Source: a virus. Taken from it: a DNA stretch of 45,906 nucleotides. The notes under the pieces were generated by a model. The model made no database searches. It was given only the letters and a program-made list of their open reading frames with translations, and had not been told where the DNA came from. The position numbers were made by a program, and so were the translations under genes. Below are positions 5,977 through 12,625 of the stretch, piece by piece. Each line of letters begins with the position of its first letter. Position 1 is the stretch's first letter. The DNA lies in the IMG/VR virus record IMGVR_UViG_3300034104_003735, positions 1 through 45,906 of that record. One strand, written 5' to 3'.

Positions 5977-6368
5977 GCAAAAGCCTTTCACCTTTTCGAG
6001 GTATTCCTAAAGAGGAACTCGTTAACATTTCTGTCTTCGTGCCGCGCTTGCAGTATGAACAGCTGATGAGAACGTGTCTCGGTCATGGTGACATGCCAGG
6101 CTATCTCGCTTTCGCCTACGGGCACATCGTTAAAGAAATCCAAAACCAAAAACTAAACAAACAGTATGAGCCAACCCACAGAGAATCAGTCCGGTCTATC
6201 GTTGCAAGAATTCGACTCAGCAGCGTTGCTGAATGCCGATCTGAACAAGATGAGCAACGAAGAACTGACTGCGATGGTCAAGAAGTTCCAGCAGAACAGA
6301 ACGAATCCTCACGAGATTCAGCGTCAGAAAAAGACGGCTGCGAAGAAAGCAACGGGCAAACATGTTGA
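5973..6368 (+). CDS. Hypothetical protein with overprinted tail, 131 aa
   Basis: Residues 1-~64 look like normal coding sequence (LVNISVFVPRLQYEQLMRTC and an aromatic helix ending KEIQNQKLNKQ). From base 6166 the DNA also encodes the next gene in the +1 frame, and this protein's tail becomes a low-complexity Arg/Glu/Ser/Asp mix ending at 6368. Either the tail is a disordered, genuinely overprinted region, or the real 3' end is lost to a frameshift. Start overlaps the previous TGA as ATGA. Function unknown. Confidence 0.5.
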   Translation: MSKSLSPFRGIPKEELVNISVFVPRLQYEQLMRTCLGHGDMPGYLAFAYGHIVKEIQNQKLNKQYEPTHRESVRSIVARIRLSSVAECRSEQDEQRRTDCDGQEVPAEQNESSRDSASEKDGCEESNGQTC

Positions 6369-6390
6369 CCCTCTGGGAGGATTGCTGTAA
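6166..6390 (+). CDS. Hypothetical protein, 74 aa
   Basis: The ATG follows AAAACTAAACAAACAGT, the A-rich leader type of this genome. It has a Ser/Gln-rich N-terminus, the helix MSNEELTAMVKKFQQNR, and a very basic C-terminus (QKKTAAKKATGK) that could contact nucleic acid. Its first 203 bases overlap the tail of the previous gene in another frame. The TAA stop shares a base with the next ATG (TAATG). Confidence 0.6.
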   Translation: MSQPTENQSGLSLQEFDSAALLNADLNKMSNEELTAMVKKFQQNRTNPHEIQRQKKTAAKKATGKHVDPLGGLL

Positions 6391-6575
6391 TGGGCTACGT
6401 CAACGCTGCTGTTATATTTAGTGGCGGCAGGAAGTATAAAGCCAGAGAACAATGTAACAGTTGTGGCAAACGTTGGTCACGCGATCAACACACGGCACCG
6501 TTCTCTCGCTGCGCAGAATGCCGCATTGAACTTCACAAAACTCGGCCAAAGAAAAAGACACACAAAAAGAAATGA
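6390..6575 (+). CDS. Small zinc-ribbon-like protein, 61 aa
   Basis: Two CxxC pairs (C22/C25 in CNSCGKRW and C41/C44 in CAECR) with 15 residues between them form a probable zinc ribbon. The tail is almost entirely Lys/Arg/Thr/His. A single zinc ribbon plus basic tail suggests RNA or DNA binding, or binding to host polymerase, but the target is unknown. Both ends overlap neighbours by 1-4 bases (TAATG and ATGA), so it is translated from a coupled operon. Confidence 0.65.
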   Translation: MGYVNAAVIFSGGRKYKAREQCNSCGKRWSRDQHTAPFSRCAECRIELHKTRPKKKTHKKK

Positions 6576-6907
6576 TCTATCTTGCTTCACCATACACCCA
6601 CAAAGACAAAGACGTTGTTCATGCTCGCGTTCTTGAAACGCAGCGCGCAGCTGTTAAGCTGTGGGTCGGCTACGAAAAGATTATCTTCAGTCCTATCATG
6701 CACTGGCACCATGCTGCCATCGACAACGATCTTCCGACTGATGCCGAAAGTTGGCACGCTTACAACAGCGCAATGATGCGCCGCTGTGATGCACTCTATA
6801 TTCTTCCACTCGATGGCTGGGAACAGTCAAAAGGTATGAAGGCAGAAATCGAACTAGCAGAACAACTCAACCTCCCAATTGTTACACTCAATCCCAACAC
6901 CCTATGA
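6572..6907 (+). CDS. DUF1937-like protein (nucleoside 2-deoxyribosyltransferase-like fold)
   Basis: At 111 aa it starts MIYLASPYTHKDKDVVHAR, has FSPIMHWHHAA in the middle, then CDALYILPLDGWEQSKGMKAEIELAEQLNLPIVTL. This is the DUF1937 pattern, a small Rossmann-like family related to nucleoside 2-deoxyribosyltransferases. The SPYTH and the GMKAE segment correspond to the nucleotide-binding and catalytic-Glu positions of that superfamily. A role in nucleotide salvage or hydrolysis of modified nucleotides is likely by family, but activity is unproven. ATGA overlaps on both sides. Confidence 0.75.
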   Translation: MIYLASPYTHKDKDVVHARVLETQRAAVKLWVGYEKIIFSPIMHWHHAAIDNDLPTDAESWHAYNSAMMRRCDALYILPLDGWEQSKGMKAEIELAEQLNLPIVTLNPNTL

Positions 6908-7983
6908 ACGAATTCCTCTCCTCCGATCTTGACATGGATCTCACTGGCACCGAAACGCCTAAGAAGATTCAGCCCATTGGTGAAATCCGTAAGCTGCTTC
7001 AGCCCATCGAAGGCACTGACGATTTCATTCTCGACGTTGACTGGTCTACGTTCAGCGGTTATCTGACATGCCCACGTCAAGGTGAGTTCTCCATGCTCTT
7101 CAGTCGTAACGATGGCGGCAGTGCTGCTCTGACTTATGGCCGCGCCATTCACCGTGGCCTTGAGCGTATCTACCATGCTCGTGCTGCTAACTGCGCCATT
7201 GACTGGTCGTCCATCATCTCCGACATCCATCGTGAATACGAGGGCATCGCTTATGGTGCAGAATGGCGAACACCAGAACGTGCGCTTGACACGCTCACAG
7301 AATACGTTGAAAAATACGGCAACGAAGCCTACTCAGTTCTATCGATTGGCGAAGGCACACCGTTCATCGAGAAGCCATTCAGCTATACGCTGTGCAAAGT
7401 TCCTGTCAACGCCACGTTGCCTTACACGCACGACCAGATCGTCAAGACGCATACAGGCAACCTTGATAAGGTGTATGTTCGTGACATCTATATCAACTGG
7501 ACTGGCGTTCTCGACCTCGCACTGGTGTCTGCCGATGGCAATGTCTGGCCCGTCGATCACAAGACAACTTCGATGGCAGGCCCAGCCTATTATCGTTCGT
7601 TCGCGCTTAGCGGACAGTTCGTCGGTTACTGTGCTGCCTTCCGTGAACTGCTCGGCATCGTGCCGACCGGTATGATTGGCAACTTCATCATCGGTCGCAA
7701 GCCTTCCGTCAAAGGCAAGGGCAAGTCGCTTGAGTTCGAACGCCAGCTTTACCAATATCCTGAGTGGCAGCTCGATCAGTGGAAAGTCGACATGATTCAC
7801 CACATCGAGAAGTTCATTCAAGACCTGCGCGTTGGTTACTTCGGCGCCAATCCTGTTTCTTGCTCCGGCAAGTACGGTCTGTGCCGTTACTTCACCACAT
7901 GCGAGGCCGCACCAGAAGATCGCCTGACTCACCTTATGTCGGACGCCTACGTGTTCAACGTCTGGAATCCTCTGGCCGACTAA
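6904..7983 (+). CDS. PD-(D/E)XK exonuclease, Cas4/RecB-like with Fe-S cysteines
   Basis: At 359 aa the nuclease core shows YGRAIHRGLERIY (His83 motif), GVLDLAL (Asp204) and VDHKTTS (Asp218-x-Lys220). Four cysteines at 56, 320, 327 and 333 (LTCPRQG near the N-terminus and C-x6-C-x5-C near the C-terminus) match the split Fe-S staple of AddB and Cas4 nucleases. The expected role is 5'-3' resection of dsDNA for recombination and replication. It is the first gene of a recombination group with the ATPase at 8545 and the ssDNA-binding protein at 10309. Starts by ATGA overlap and ends just before the tRNA-like gene. Confidence 0.85.
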   Translation: MNEFLSSDLDMDLTGTETPKKIQPIGEIRKLLQPIEGTDDFILDVDWSTFSGYLTCPRQGEFSMLFSRNDGGSAALTYGRAIHRGLERIYHARAANCAIDWSSIISDIHREYEGIAYGAEWRTPERALDTLTEYVEKYGNEAYSVLSIGEGTPFIEKPFSYTLCKVPVNATLPYTHDQIVKTHTGNLDKVYVRDIYINWTGVLDLALVSADGNVWPVDHKTTSMAGPAYYRSFALSGQFVGYCAAFRELLGIVPTGMIGNFIIGRKPSVKGKGKSLEFERQLYQYPEWQLDQWKVDMIHHIEKFIQDLRVGYFGANPVSCSGKYGLCRYFTTCEAAPEDRLTHLMSDAYVFNVWNPLAD

Positions 7984-7989
7984 ACCTTT

Positions 7990-8111
7990 GAGCGCGTGGC
8001 GGAATGTAAAGACGCAGGGTAGGACTCTCCTTATAAGTCATAGGATAGGCATGTCACCTGAGATGAGTTGACTAGTATATTCTCTTGCAGGTTCAAATCC
8101 TGCCGCGCTCA
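7990..8111 (+). tRNA. Class II (Leu/Ser-type) tRNA-like gene with an expanded middle
   Basis: A perfect 7-bp acceptor (GAGCGCG 7990-7996 with CGCGCTC 8104-8110), a Leu-type D arm (GCG 7999-8001, CGC 8013-8015) and a perfect T arm (GCAGG-TTCAAAT-CCTGC, 8087-8103) are present. The total is 122 nt instead of about 85. The extra length falls in the anticodon/variable region 8016-8086. One folding pairs 8016-8018 with 8057-8059, 8023-8025 with 8053-8055, 8028-8031 with 8042-8045, and uses GAGA/TCTC (8060-8063/8081-8084) as the variable arm. I cannot assign an anticodon. It may contain an intron or be a decayed or repurposed tRNA. No CCA is encoded. Confidence 0.6.
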
Positions 8112-8152
8112 CGCTTTCCCGTTAAAGAACCAAACCACACCACACCACATAT

Positions 8153-8533
8153 ATGCAACTCAAAGTCACACTCCCTGGAGAATTCACTGTCTTTAACCTT
8201 GAAGACTCCGCCACATTCATTGCCGCTATCTCACGCTCCAAGTCCTATCGGACTGAAGGCTGGGACAAAGACCAAAAGAAGATCATCGTTGAGGAAGCTG
8301 CCACGCTGACCATCGTTCCTGATGACTTCTGTGCTGACATCAAACCCATCGAGCCTATCGTCAAGCTTCAGGAATCTCTGCGCGCTGCCGAAACTCGTTG
8401 GATGGACTACTACCATAAGTCCAACAAGCTCGAGGCAGAACTCAAAGCTGCCAAAGCAGAACTCGCCAGCATTCGTGCTGCCGTCGCGCCTCCTTCTACT
8501 CCCACTCCTGTCAACGAATCTGACATCCTCTAA
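8153..8533 (+). CDS. Hypothetical protein with C-terminal coiled coil, 126 aa
   Basis: The N-terminal ~70 residues are beta-rich (MQLKVTLPGEFTVFNL). Residues ~75-108 form a heptad-rich helix (SLRAAETRWMDYYHK, then KLEAELKAAKAELASIRAAV), and a Pro/Thr tail ends in ESDIL. It starts behind an A/C-rich leader (AACCAAACCACACCACACCACATAT). The position between a nuclease and a RecA-fold ATPase suggests an accessory recombination or replication function. No family recognised. Confidence 0.6.
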   Translation: MQLKVTLPGEFTVFNLEDSATFIAAISRSKSYRTEGWDKDQKKIIVEEAATLTIVPDDFCADIKPIEPIVKLQESLRAAETRWMDYYHKSNKLEAELKAAKAELASIRAAVAPPSTPTPVNESDIL

Positions 8534-8544
8534 CCTACACTCCT

Positions 8545-9459
8545 ATGGAAATCGCCACACCTCCTGCGGCCAAGCCGCTGCCACCTAAGTTGCCGCTTCG
8601 TGCTGCTACTCCTGCCGGCCCAACACCACCACCGCTTCCCAAAGCGTTCAGCATGGCAAGTGCAAAGTGCTCTTCCAAGTCTCGCATCTTGCTGATCGGC
8701 GCGCCCGGCTCTGGCAAGACCGTCCTTGGTTGCATGTTGCCCAAGCCACTAATCCTCGACCTCGACAACAACATCGAAGGTCCAATCACGTTCATCACTG
8801 AGCAGAAGATTCTGACCGAGTCCGAAGCCAACGACGTCATCATCGTTCGTCCATTCATTGACGGCGATGGCAACCTCGTCAAGCGTGCTGATCGTTGGAC
8901 ATGCATGGGCCGTGCCATCACTGCATACCTCAAAGAATACCCTGATCGTCAAACCATCTTCATCGACTCGCTGTCTGCCGTCGTCGCAGCTGCCATGGAT
9001 GAAGTTCGACGCCAGGGTAAGATCTACATTGCAGAAGATGAACTCGGTGACAGCAAAGACCTAAACAAGACCGTCGACGAGCCTCTTCGCATTCAAGACT
9101 GGGGTGCGTTCGTCACGCTTCTCGAACAGCTCTTCATCCGTCTCTCTGGCCGTAACCTTAACCTCGTCGTCTCTGCTCATACCAAAGATGACGAAGTCGG
9201 TGAAGGCACTGGCGTTTACAAGACCTTCATCAACTGCCCTGGTTCCTTCCGAGAAAAAGTCGCTGGCATGTTCAGCGAAAGCTGGCTCATCTCTCGTGAG
9301 ATCAAAGGCGCTGGTGCTACTGCCACTTCCGAAGTCTACATCCAGACAGCAGCCGGTGGCAAACTCTCGCCTCTTGGCCTCAAGTCTGCCAAGCAGATCG
9401 GTGCCAAAGTCCTCGTCGATCTGACCAAAATCAAAAAGCTCTTCGCTCCATCCGCATGA
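8545..9459 (+). CDS. RecA-fold ATPase (AAA_24 / Sak4-like recombination protein)
   Basis: At 304 aa it carries a disordered Pro/Ala-rich N-terminus (~35 residues), then Walker A GAPGSGKT at 52-59, ILDLDNNIEGP at about 70-80, Walker B TIFIDSLSAV with Asp141, and a VVSAHTKDDE segment typical of AAA_24 phage ATPases. Members of this family act as Sak4-like single-strand annealing or recombination ATPases, usually next to an SSB and a nuclease, exactly as here. It overlaps the exonuclease gene by 4 bases. Confidence 0.8.
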   Translation: MEIATPPAAKPLPPKLPLRAATPAGPTPPPLPKAFSMASAKCSSKSRILLIGAPGSGKTVLGCMLPKPLILDLDNNIEGPITFITEQKILTESEANDVIIVRPFIDGDGNLVKRADRWTCMGRAITAYLKEYPDRQTIFIDSLSAVVAAAMDEVRRQGKIYIAEDELGDSKDLNKTVDEPLRIQDWGAFVTLLEQLFIRLSGRNLNLVVSAHTKDDEVGEGTGVYKTFINCPGSFREKVAGMFSESWLISREIKGAGATATSEVYIQTAAGGKLSPLGLKSAKQIGAKVLVDLTKIKKLFAPSA

Positions 9460-10055
9460 ACCTGATCTTTGACACTGAGACCACCGGCCTCCCTGCCAAA
9501 GGTCAATACAACAACCCTTCGCATCCTCAGACGCCGCGCGTCGTTGAACTCGCTGTGCTTCTCGTCGATAACGAAGGCGTCATTCAAGGCCATCTGAACA
9601 CGCTCATCATCCCTGAGAACTTCGAGGTTCCTTATGCCGCATCTGCTGTGCACGGTATCACTACCGCCATGGCTTACGAGCAAGGACGTCCATACGAAGA
9701 AGTCATCACGGAGTTCCGTGACCTGGCCAACAAAGCCGATACTCTTGTTGCGCACAACATCACCTACGATCTGCTCTGCATTTCTGGTGACTTCCTGCGC
9801 TTCTATGGCAAGCTCCCTAACTTCACACGCTTCTCGCAATACTGCACCAAGGAAGCGACCACACCGATCTGCGCTATCCCAGCTTCCTGGGGCCGTGGCT
9901 TCAAGTGGCCGACGTTAGACGAAGCCTACCAGCACCTCTTCAACGCTCCAGTCGTTGGCGCTCACCGTGCCATGACAGACGTTCGACACACAACCCGCAT
10001 CTTCTTCAAGACCAAATATGGACGTAACATTCCTCTGCCAGATTCGCCTACCTGA
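9456..10055 (+). CDS. DnaQ-type 3'-5' exonuclease (DEDD family)
   Basis: At 199 aa the motif FDTETTGLP (Asp6, Glu8) gives Exo I. SAVHGIT followed by VAHNITYDLL gives Exo II, and AHRAMTDVRHT gives Exo III with His and Asp (DEDDh). It is the stand-alone proofreading/RNase T-like form. The family B/A polymerase at 12619 has its own exonuclease domain, so this enzyme more likely trims recombination intermediates or degrades nucleic acid for reuse. ATGA overlap at the 5' end, and 38-base overlap with the next small gene. Confidence 0.85.
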   Translation: MNLIFDTETTGLPAKGQYNNPSHPQTPRVVELAVLLVDNEGVIQGHLNTLIIPENFEVPYAASAVHGITTAMAYEQGRPYEEVITEFRDLANKADTLVAHNITYDLLCISGDFLRFYGKLPNFTRFSQYCTKEATTPICAIPASWGRGFKWPTLDEAYQHLFNAPVVGAHRAMTDVRHTTRIFFKTKYGRNIPLPDSPT

Positions 10056-10224
10056 TAACGATCCTTCGTCGTTGGCCGGCATCTCGGAAGACATCACGGA
10101 CGAACTAACCAATGCTGGTTACGACGTCCTCTCCATCCGACCTTGGTCACGCGAAGGCGTCTCATCACCCGAGTCTATCGCATCCGCGCCAGTTGAACCC
10201 ACCTCTCCTGGCTTATTCCTTTGA
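10018..10224 (+). CDS. Small hypothetical protein, 68 aa
   Basis: Starts MDVTFLCQIRLPDNDPSSLAG and has EDITDELTNAGYDVLSIRPWSR, a beta-alpha-beta pattern typical of small phage proteins (an amphipathic helix followed by a strand and PW-R). The last third is low complexity. It overlaps the exonuclease gene by 38 bases in another frame. Unknown function. Confidence 0.5.
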   Translation: MDVTFLCQIRLPDNDPSSLAGISEDITDELTNAGYDVLSIRPWSREGVSSPESIASAPVEPTSPGLFL

Positions 10225-10308
10225 CGCAATCACGCGTCGAACGCTGGCATCGTCTCTGCCTGACAGCATGGAAAGACAGCCACCAAACAAACAAAACAAA
10301 ATACGACA

Positions 10309-10812
10309 ATGAGCGACATCAACGAAATCGACCCCACCCTTGACGAAAACGAATTCGACATCGACCTCGGCGGTATCGACACGACCATCCCGGTTCTCGA
10401 AAAAGACCCGAAGATGCGCCTCAAGATCAAGAAGGCCGAAGTGAAACCGAACAAAAAGAAGAACGGTCGCAACCTCGTGATCTACTTCACCAACGCGGAG
10501 CCTGCTACCAGCACCTCAGGCGTGACCATCCAGCCCGGCGAGTCTCTTGTCTCCAAGTACTTCGCGCTCCAGGCTAACCCTGAGCGCGTCGGCGAGGAAG
10601 GTTACAATCCCGACCGCTGGAAAGTTGACCTTTGCTCCTTCATCGACGCCATCTACGGCACCGATAAGGACAATCGTCCTCGGTTCAACACCGATCTCGT
10701 TCTCGACCTCAAAGACCGCGAGGTCGTTGCCAAGGTGGACATCGAGAAAGGCGAAGAAGGTGGCTCTTACGGTGACAAGAACACCGCGAGCAGCTTCAAG
10801 TTCGCTCAGTAA
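10309..10812 (+). CDS. Probable single-stranded DNA-binding protein, 167 aa
   Basis: The acidic N-terminus is followed by an OB-like region (MRLKIKKAEVKPNKKKNGRNLVIYF), a segment resembling phage DUF669/SSB-type proteins (SLVSKYFALQANPE), the VVAKVDIEKGEEGGSYGDKN strand pair, and a short tail ending in SFKFAQ. The long A/C-rich leader (CACCAAACAAACAAAACAAAATACGACA) and C-ending codons indicate strong expression, as expected for an SSB. Placement beside a nuclease and RecA-fold ATPase supports a recombination/replication role. The call is by context and pattern, not a definite family match. Confidence 0.55.
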   Translation: MSDINEIDPTLDENEFDIDLGGIDTTIPVLEKDPKMRLKIKKAEVKPNKKKNGRNLVIYFTNAEPATSTSGVTIQPGESLVSKYFALQANPERVGEEGYNPDRWKVDLCSFIDAIYGTDKDNRPRFNTDLVLDLKDREVVAKVDIEKGEEGGSYGDKNTASSFKFAQ

Positions 10813-10816
10813 GCTA

Positions 10817-10841
10817 GTCGGCTAAAGTTGCTTTAGCCAAC
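10817..10841 (+). repeat. Dispersed palindrome, copy 3
   Basis: Left arm GTCGGCTAAAG, centre TTG, right arm CTTTAGCCAAC. It lies 4 bases after the SSB stop codon, about 45 bases before the ParB/methyltransferase gene. The arms pair at 10 of 11 positions. Confidence 0.8.
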
Positions 10842-10886
10842 TCCGGGGGATGCGCATCCGTCCAACGCATATAACTACTCACGACT

Positions 10887-12428
10887 ATGTCTGACAAAAT
10901 CCTTCCATACACTTTAACGAAAGACCACGCGCTTGGCGCTGGTGAAATCAATATCGACGCACTGTTCGTCGGTAACCGTATCCGCTCTACGACGACGGAA
11001 GATCTCAAGTACATTCAGGAAGAGCTGGTACCTTCCATCGGACAGCATGGTCTAATTCATCCTATCACTGTCACATGGAATGACGTTGAGAATCGCTTTG
11101 AACTGATCGCTGGTTGGAATCGTCTCCAGGCTTTCAAGATCCTTGGCTACAAGAGCATTCCGTATTCGCTGCGCGAAGCGATGAGCGAAGATGATCTCAT
11201 GCGGTTGGAGATCGAGGAGAACATTCGTCGCAAGGAAATGCGCTGGCAGGATAAGGTGCTTGGCGTCTATCGCGTGCATTGCTTTGAGTCTGAAAAAGCT
11301 GCTGCTCGCCACACGAATTGGACGCTTCAGGCCACGGGCAAGATCCTCGGCGTGACCGCTGCGTCGATTTCCTATATCCTGCCGATTGCCAAGGCTCTGC
11401 TGGACAAGGATGAAGAGGTGATGAAGTGTGAGAATCACACAGCTGCTTACAAACTGCTGCTTCGTCGCAAGGAAGCAGAAGCTTTGAAGCTGTTGCATGA
11501 GCGCACGAAGCCAGGCTCAACGACAGAGCCGGCCAAGATTACATCGACTACGTCGCTGACCAAACCTTCCGCTGTGCAGATCGCTAAGAAGGAAGCGGAG
11601 AGTGGCGTGCTTGGCGGTGACGACATGGACTTCGACATCCTGCCTTCGACTGCTACGATCATGGCTGCACAGACTCGTGCAACTGACTCGCTCGTCAAGC
11701 AGAAGATTCCGCTCAGCGAACGTCTTATCAATGCTTCGTGCCTTGACTGGATGGAGCAGTGCAAGCCTGGTATGTTCGATCTCATCTATACCGATCCTCC
11801 GTTCGGCATTGACATGAAGATGCTTGATAACGTTCAGGGCATCGAGATCGTTGAGAAGTCCCATCATGTGGACGAGAACCTGTGGCTGCTTGAGCGTCTC
11901 ATGCCGCTGGCCTACAAAGTGCTCAAGGATGATTGCCATATGTTCATGTGGTATGATATCGTGCATCAGGAAAAGCTCACGGCCTGGGCCACGGCTGCTG
12001 GCTTCAAGGTTCAGAACTGGCCGTTGCTGTGGCTCAAGCCTGCTGGCGAAGCCAAGAACGATGCGTCATATCGCAACTTCACCAAAGCCTGCGAATACAT
12101 CATGGTGCTGCACAAAGGTGAGACAACACTGCGTAAACCACACGCCGTCAACTGGTGGATTGCTAGCGTTAAGGGTGAGCGTAATCAACAGCTCAATCCT
12201 TTCCTCAAGCCTTTCAGCATCTCGAAAGAACTCATCGAGTCCAGCATTGTGCCAGGCATGAAGATGCTTGACTGTTTCGCTGGCGGTGGTTCACTTGTTC
12301 GTGCTGCGGTCAACCTCGGCATCGAAGCATACGGCATCGAGAAAGACAAAGACCAGTTCCCTGCGCTGTATGAAAGCATCAAGTCGACGTATGTTGACAT
12401 CACCGGAGGCAACGTTGAATTCTCATGA
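10887..12428 (+). CDS. ParB-like nuclease-domain / DNA methyltransferase fusion
   Basis: At 513 aa, residues ~20-120 form a ParB/Srx domain (FELIAGWNRLQAFKILG at 71-87 matches the GERRxxA box, and ENIRRKEMRW at 111-120 the second box), followed by an HTH-like TGKILGVTAASISYIL (150-165). Residues ~270-510 are an N6-adenine or N4-cytosine methyltransferase with DPPFG at 303-307 and FAGGG at 464-468, in the motif order IV then I (beta-class). Such proteins methylate DNA, probably to protect phage DNA from restriction or to mark it. Overlaps the next gene by ATGA. Confidence 0.85.
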   Translation: MSDKILPYTLTKDHALGAGEINIDALFVGNRIRSTTTEDLKYIQEELVPSIGQHGLIHPITVTWNDVENRFELIAGWNRLQAFKILGYKSIPYSLREAMSEDDLMRLEIEENIRRKEMRWQDKVLGVYRVHCFESEKAAARHTNWTLQATGKILGVTAASISYILPIAKALLDKDEEVMKCENHTAAYKLLLRRKEAEALKLLHERTKPGSTTEPAKITSTTSLTKPSAVQIAKKEAESGVLGGDDMDFDILPSTATIMAAQTRATDSLVKQKIPLSERLINASCLDWMEQCKPGMFDLIYTDPPFGIDMKMLDNVQGIEIVEKSHHVDENLWLLERLMPLAYKVLKDDCHMFMWYDIVHQEKLTAWATAAGFKVQNWPLLWLKPAGEAKNDASYRNFTKACEYIMVLHKGETTLRKPHAVNWWIASVKGERNQQLNPFLKPFSISKELIESSIVPGMKMLDCFAGGGSLVRAAVNLGIEAYGIEKDKDQFPALYESIKSTYVDITGGNVEFS

Positions 12429-12625
12429 GCCGACCACGCAAAGACAAGACGCCCACGCCGTCCAAGTCTGATGCGGTCACAAGGAAGACTCTGGCTGAAA
12501 AGCTGGAGTTCTTCCAGGACTGCTTAGCATTTGTGAACGAACTTGCCAACCCTACACCTGACCAGCAATCATGGTCGATGTGGGCATCTGCCAGAATCAA
12601 CACCCTTGAACTTGAACTATGCTAA
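12425..12625 (+). CDS. Small basic protein, 66 aa
   Basis: A Lys/Arg/Thr-rich N-terminus (SRPRKDKTPTPSKSDAVTRK) precedes a helix (LAEKLEFFQDCLAFVNELA) and a short acidic end. It is coupled by ATGA to the methyltransferase and by ATGCTAA to the polymerase, so it is probably a small polymerase or replisome accessory, although this is inference from position. No domain recognised. Confidence 0.5.
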   Translation: MSRPRKDKTPTPSKSDAVTRKTLAEKLEFFQDCLAFVNELANPTPDQQSWSMWASARINTLELELC

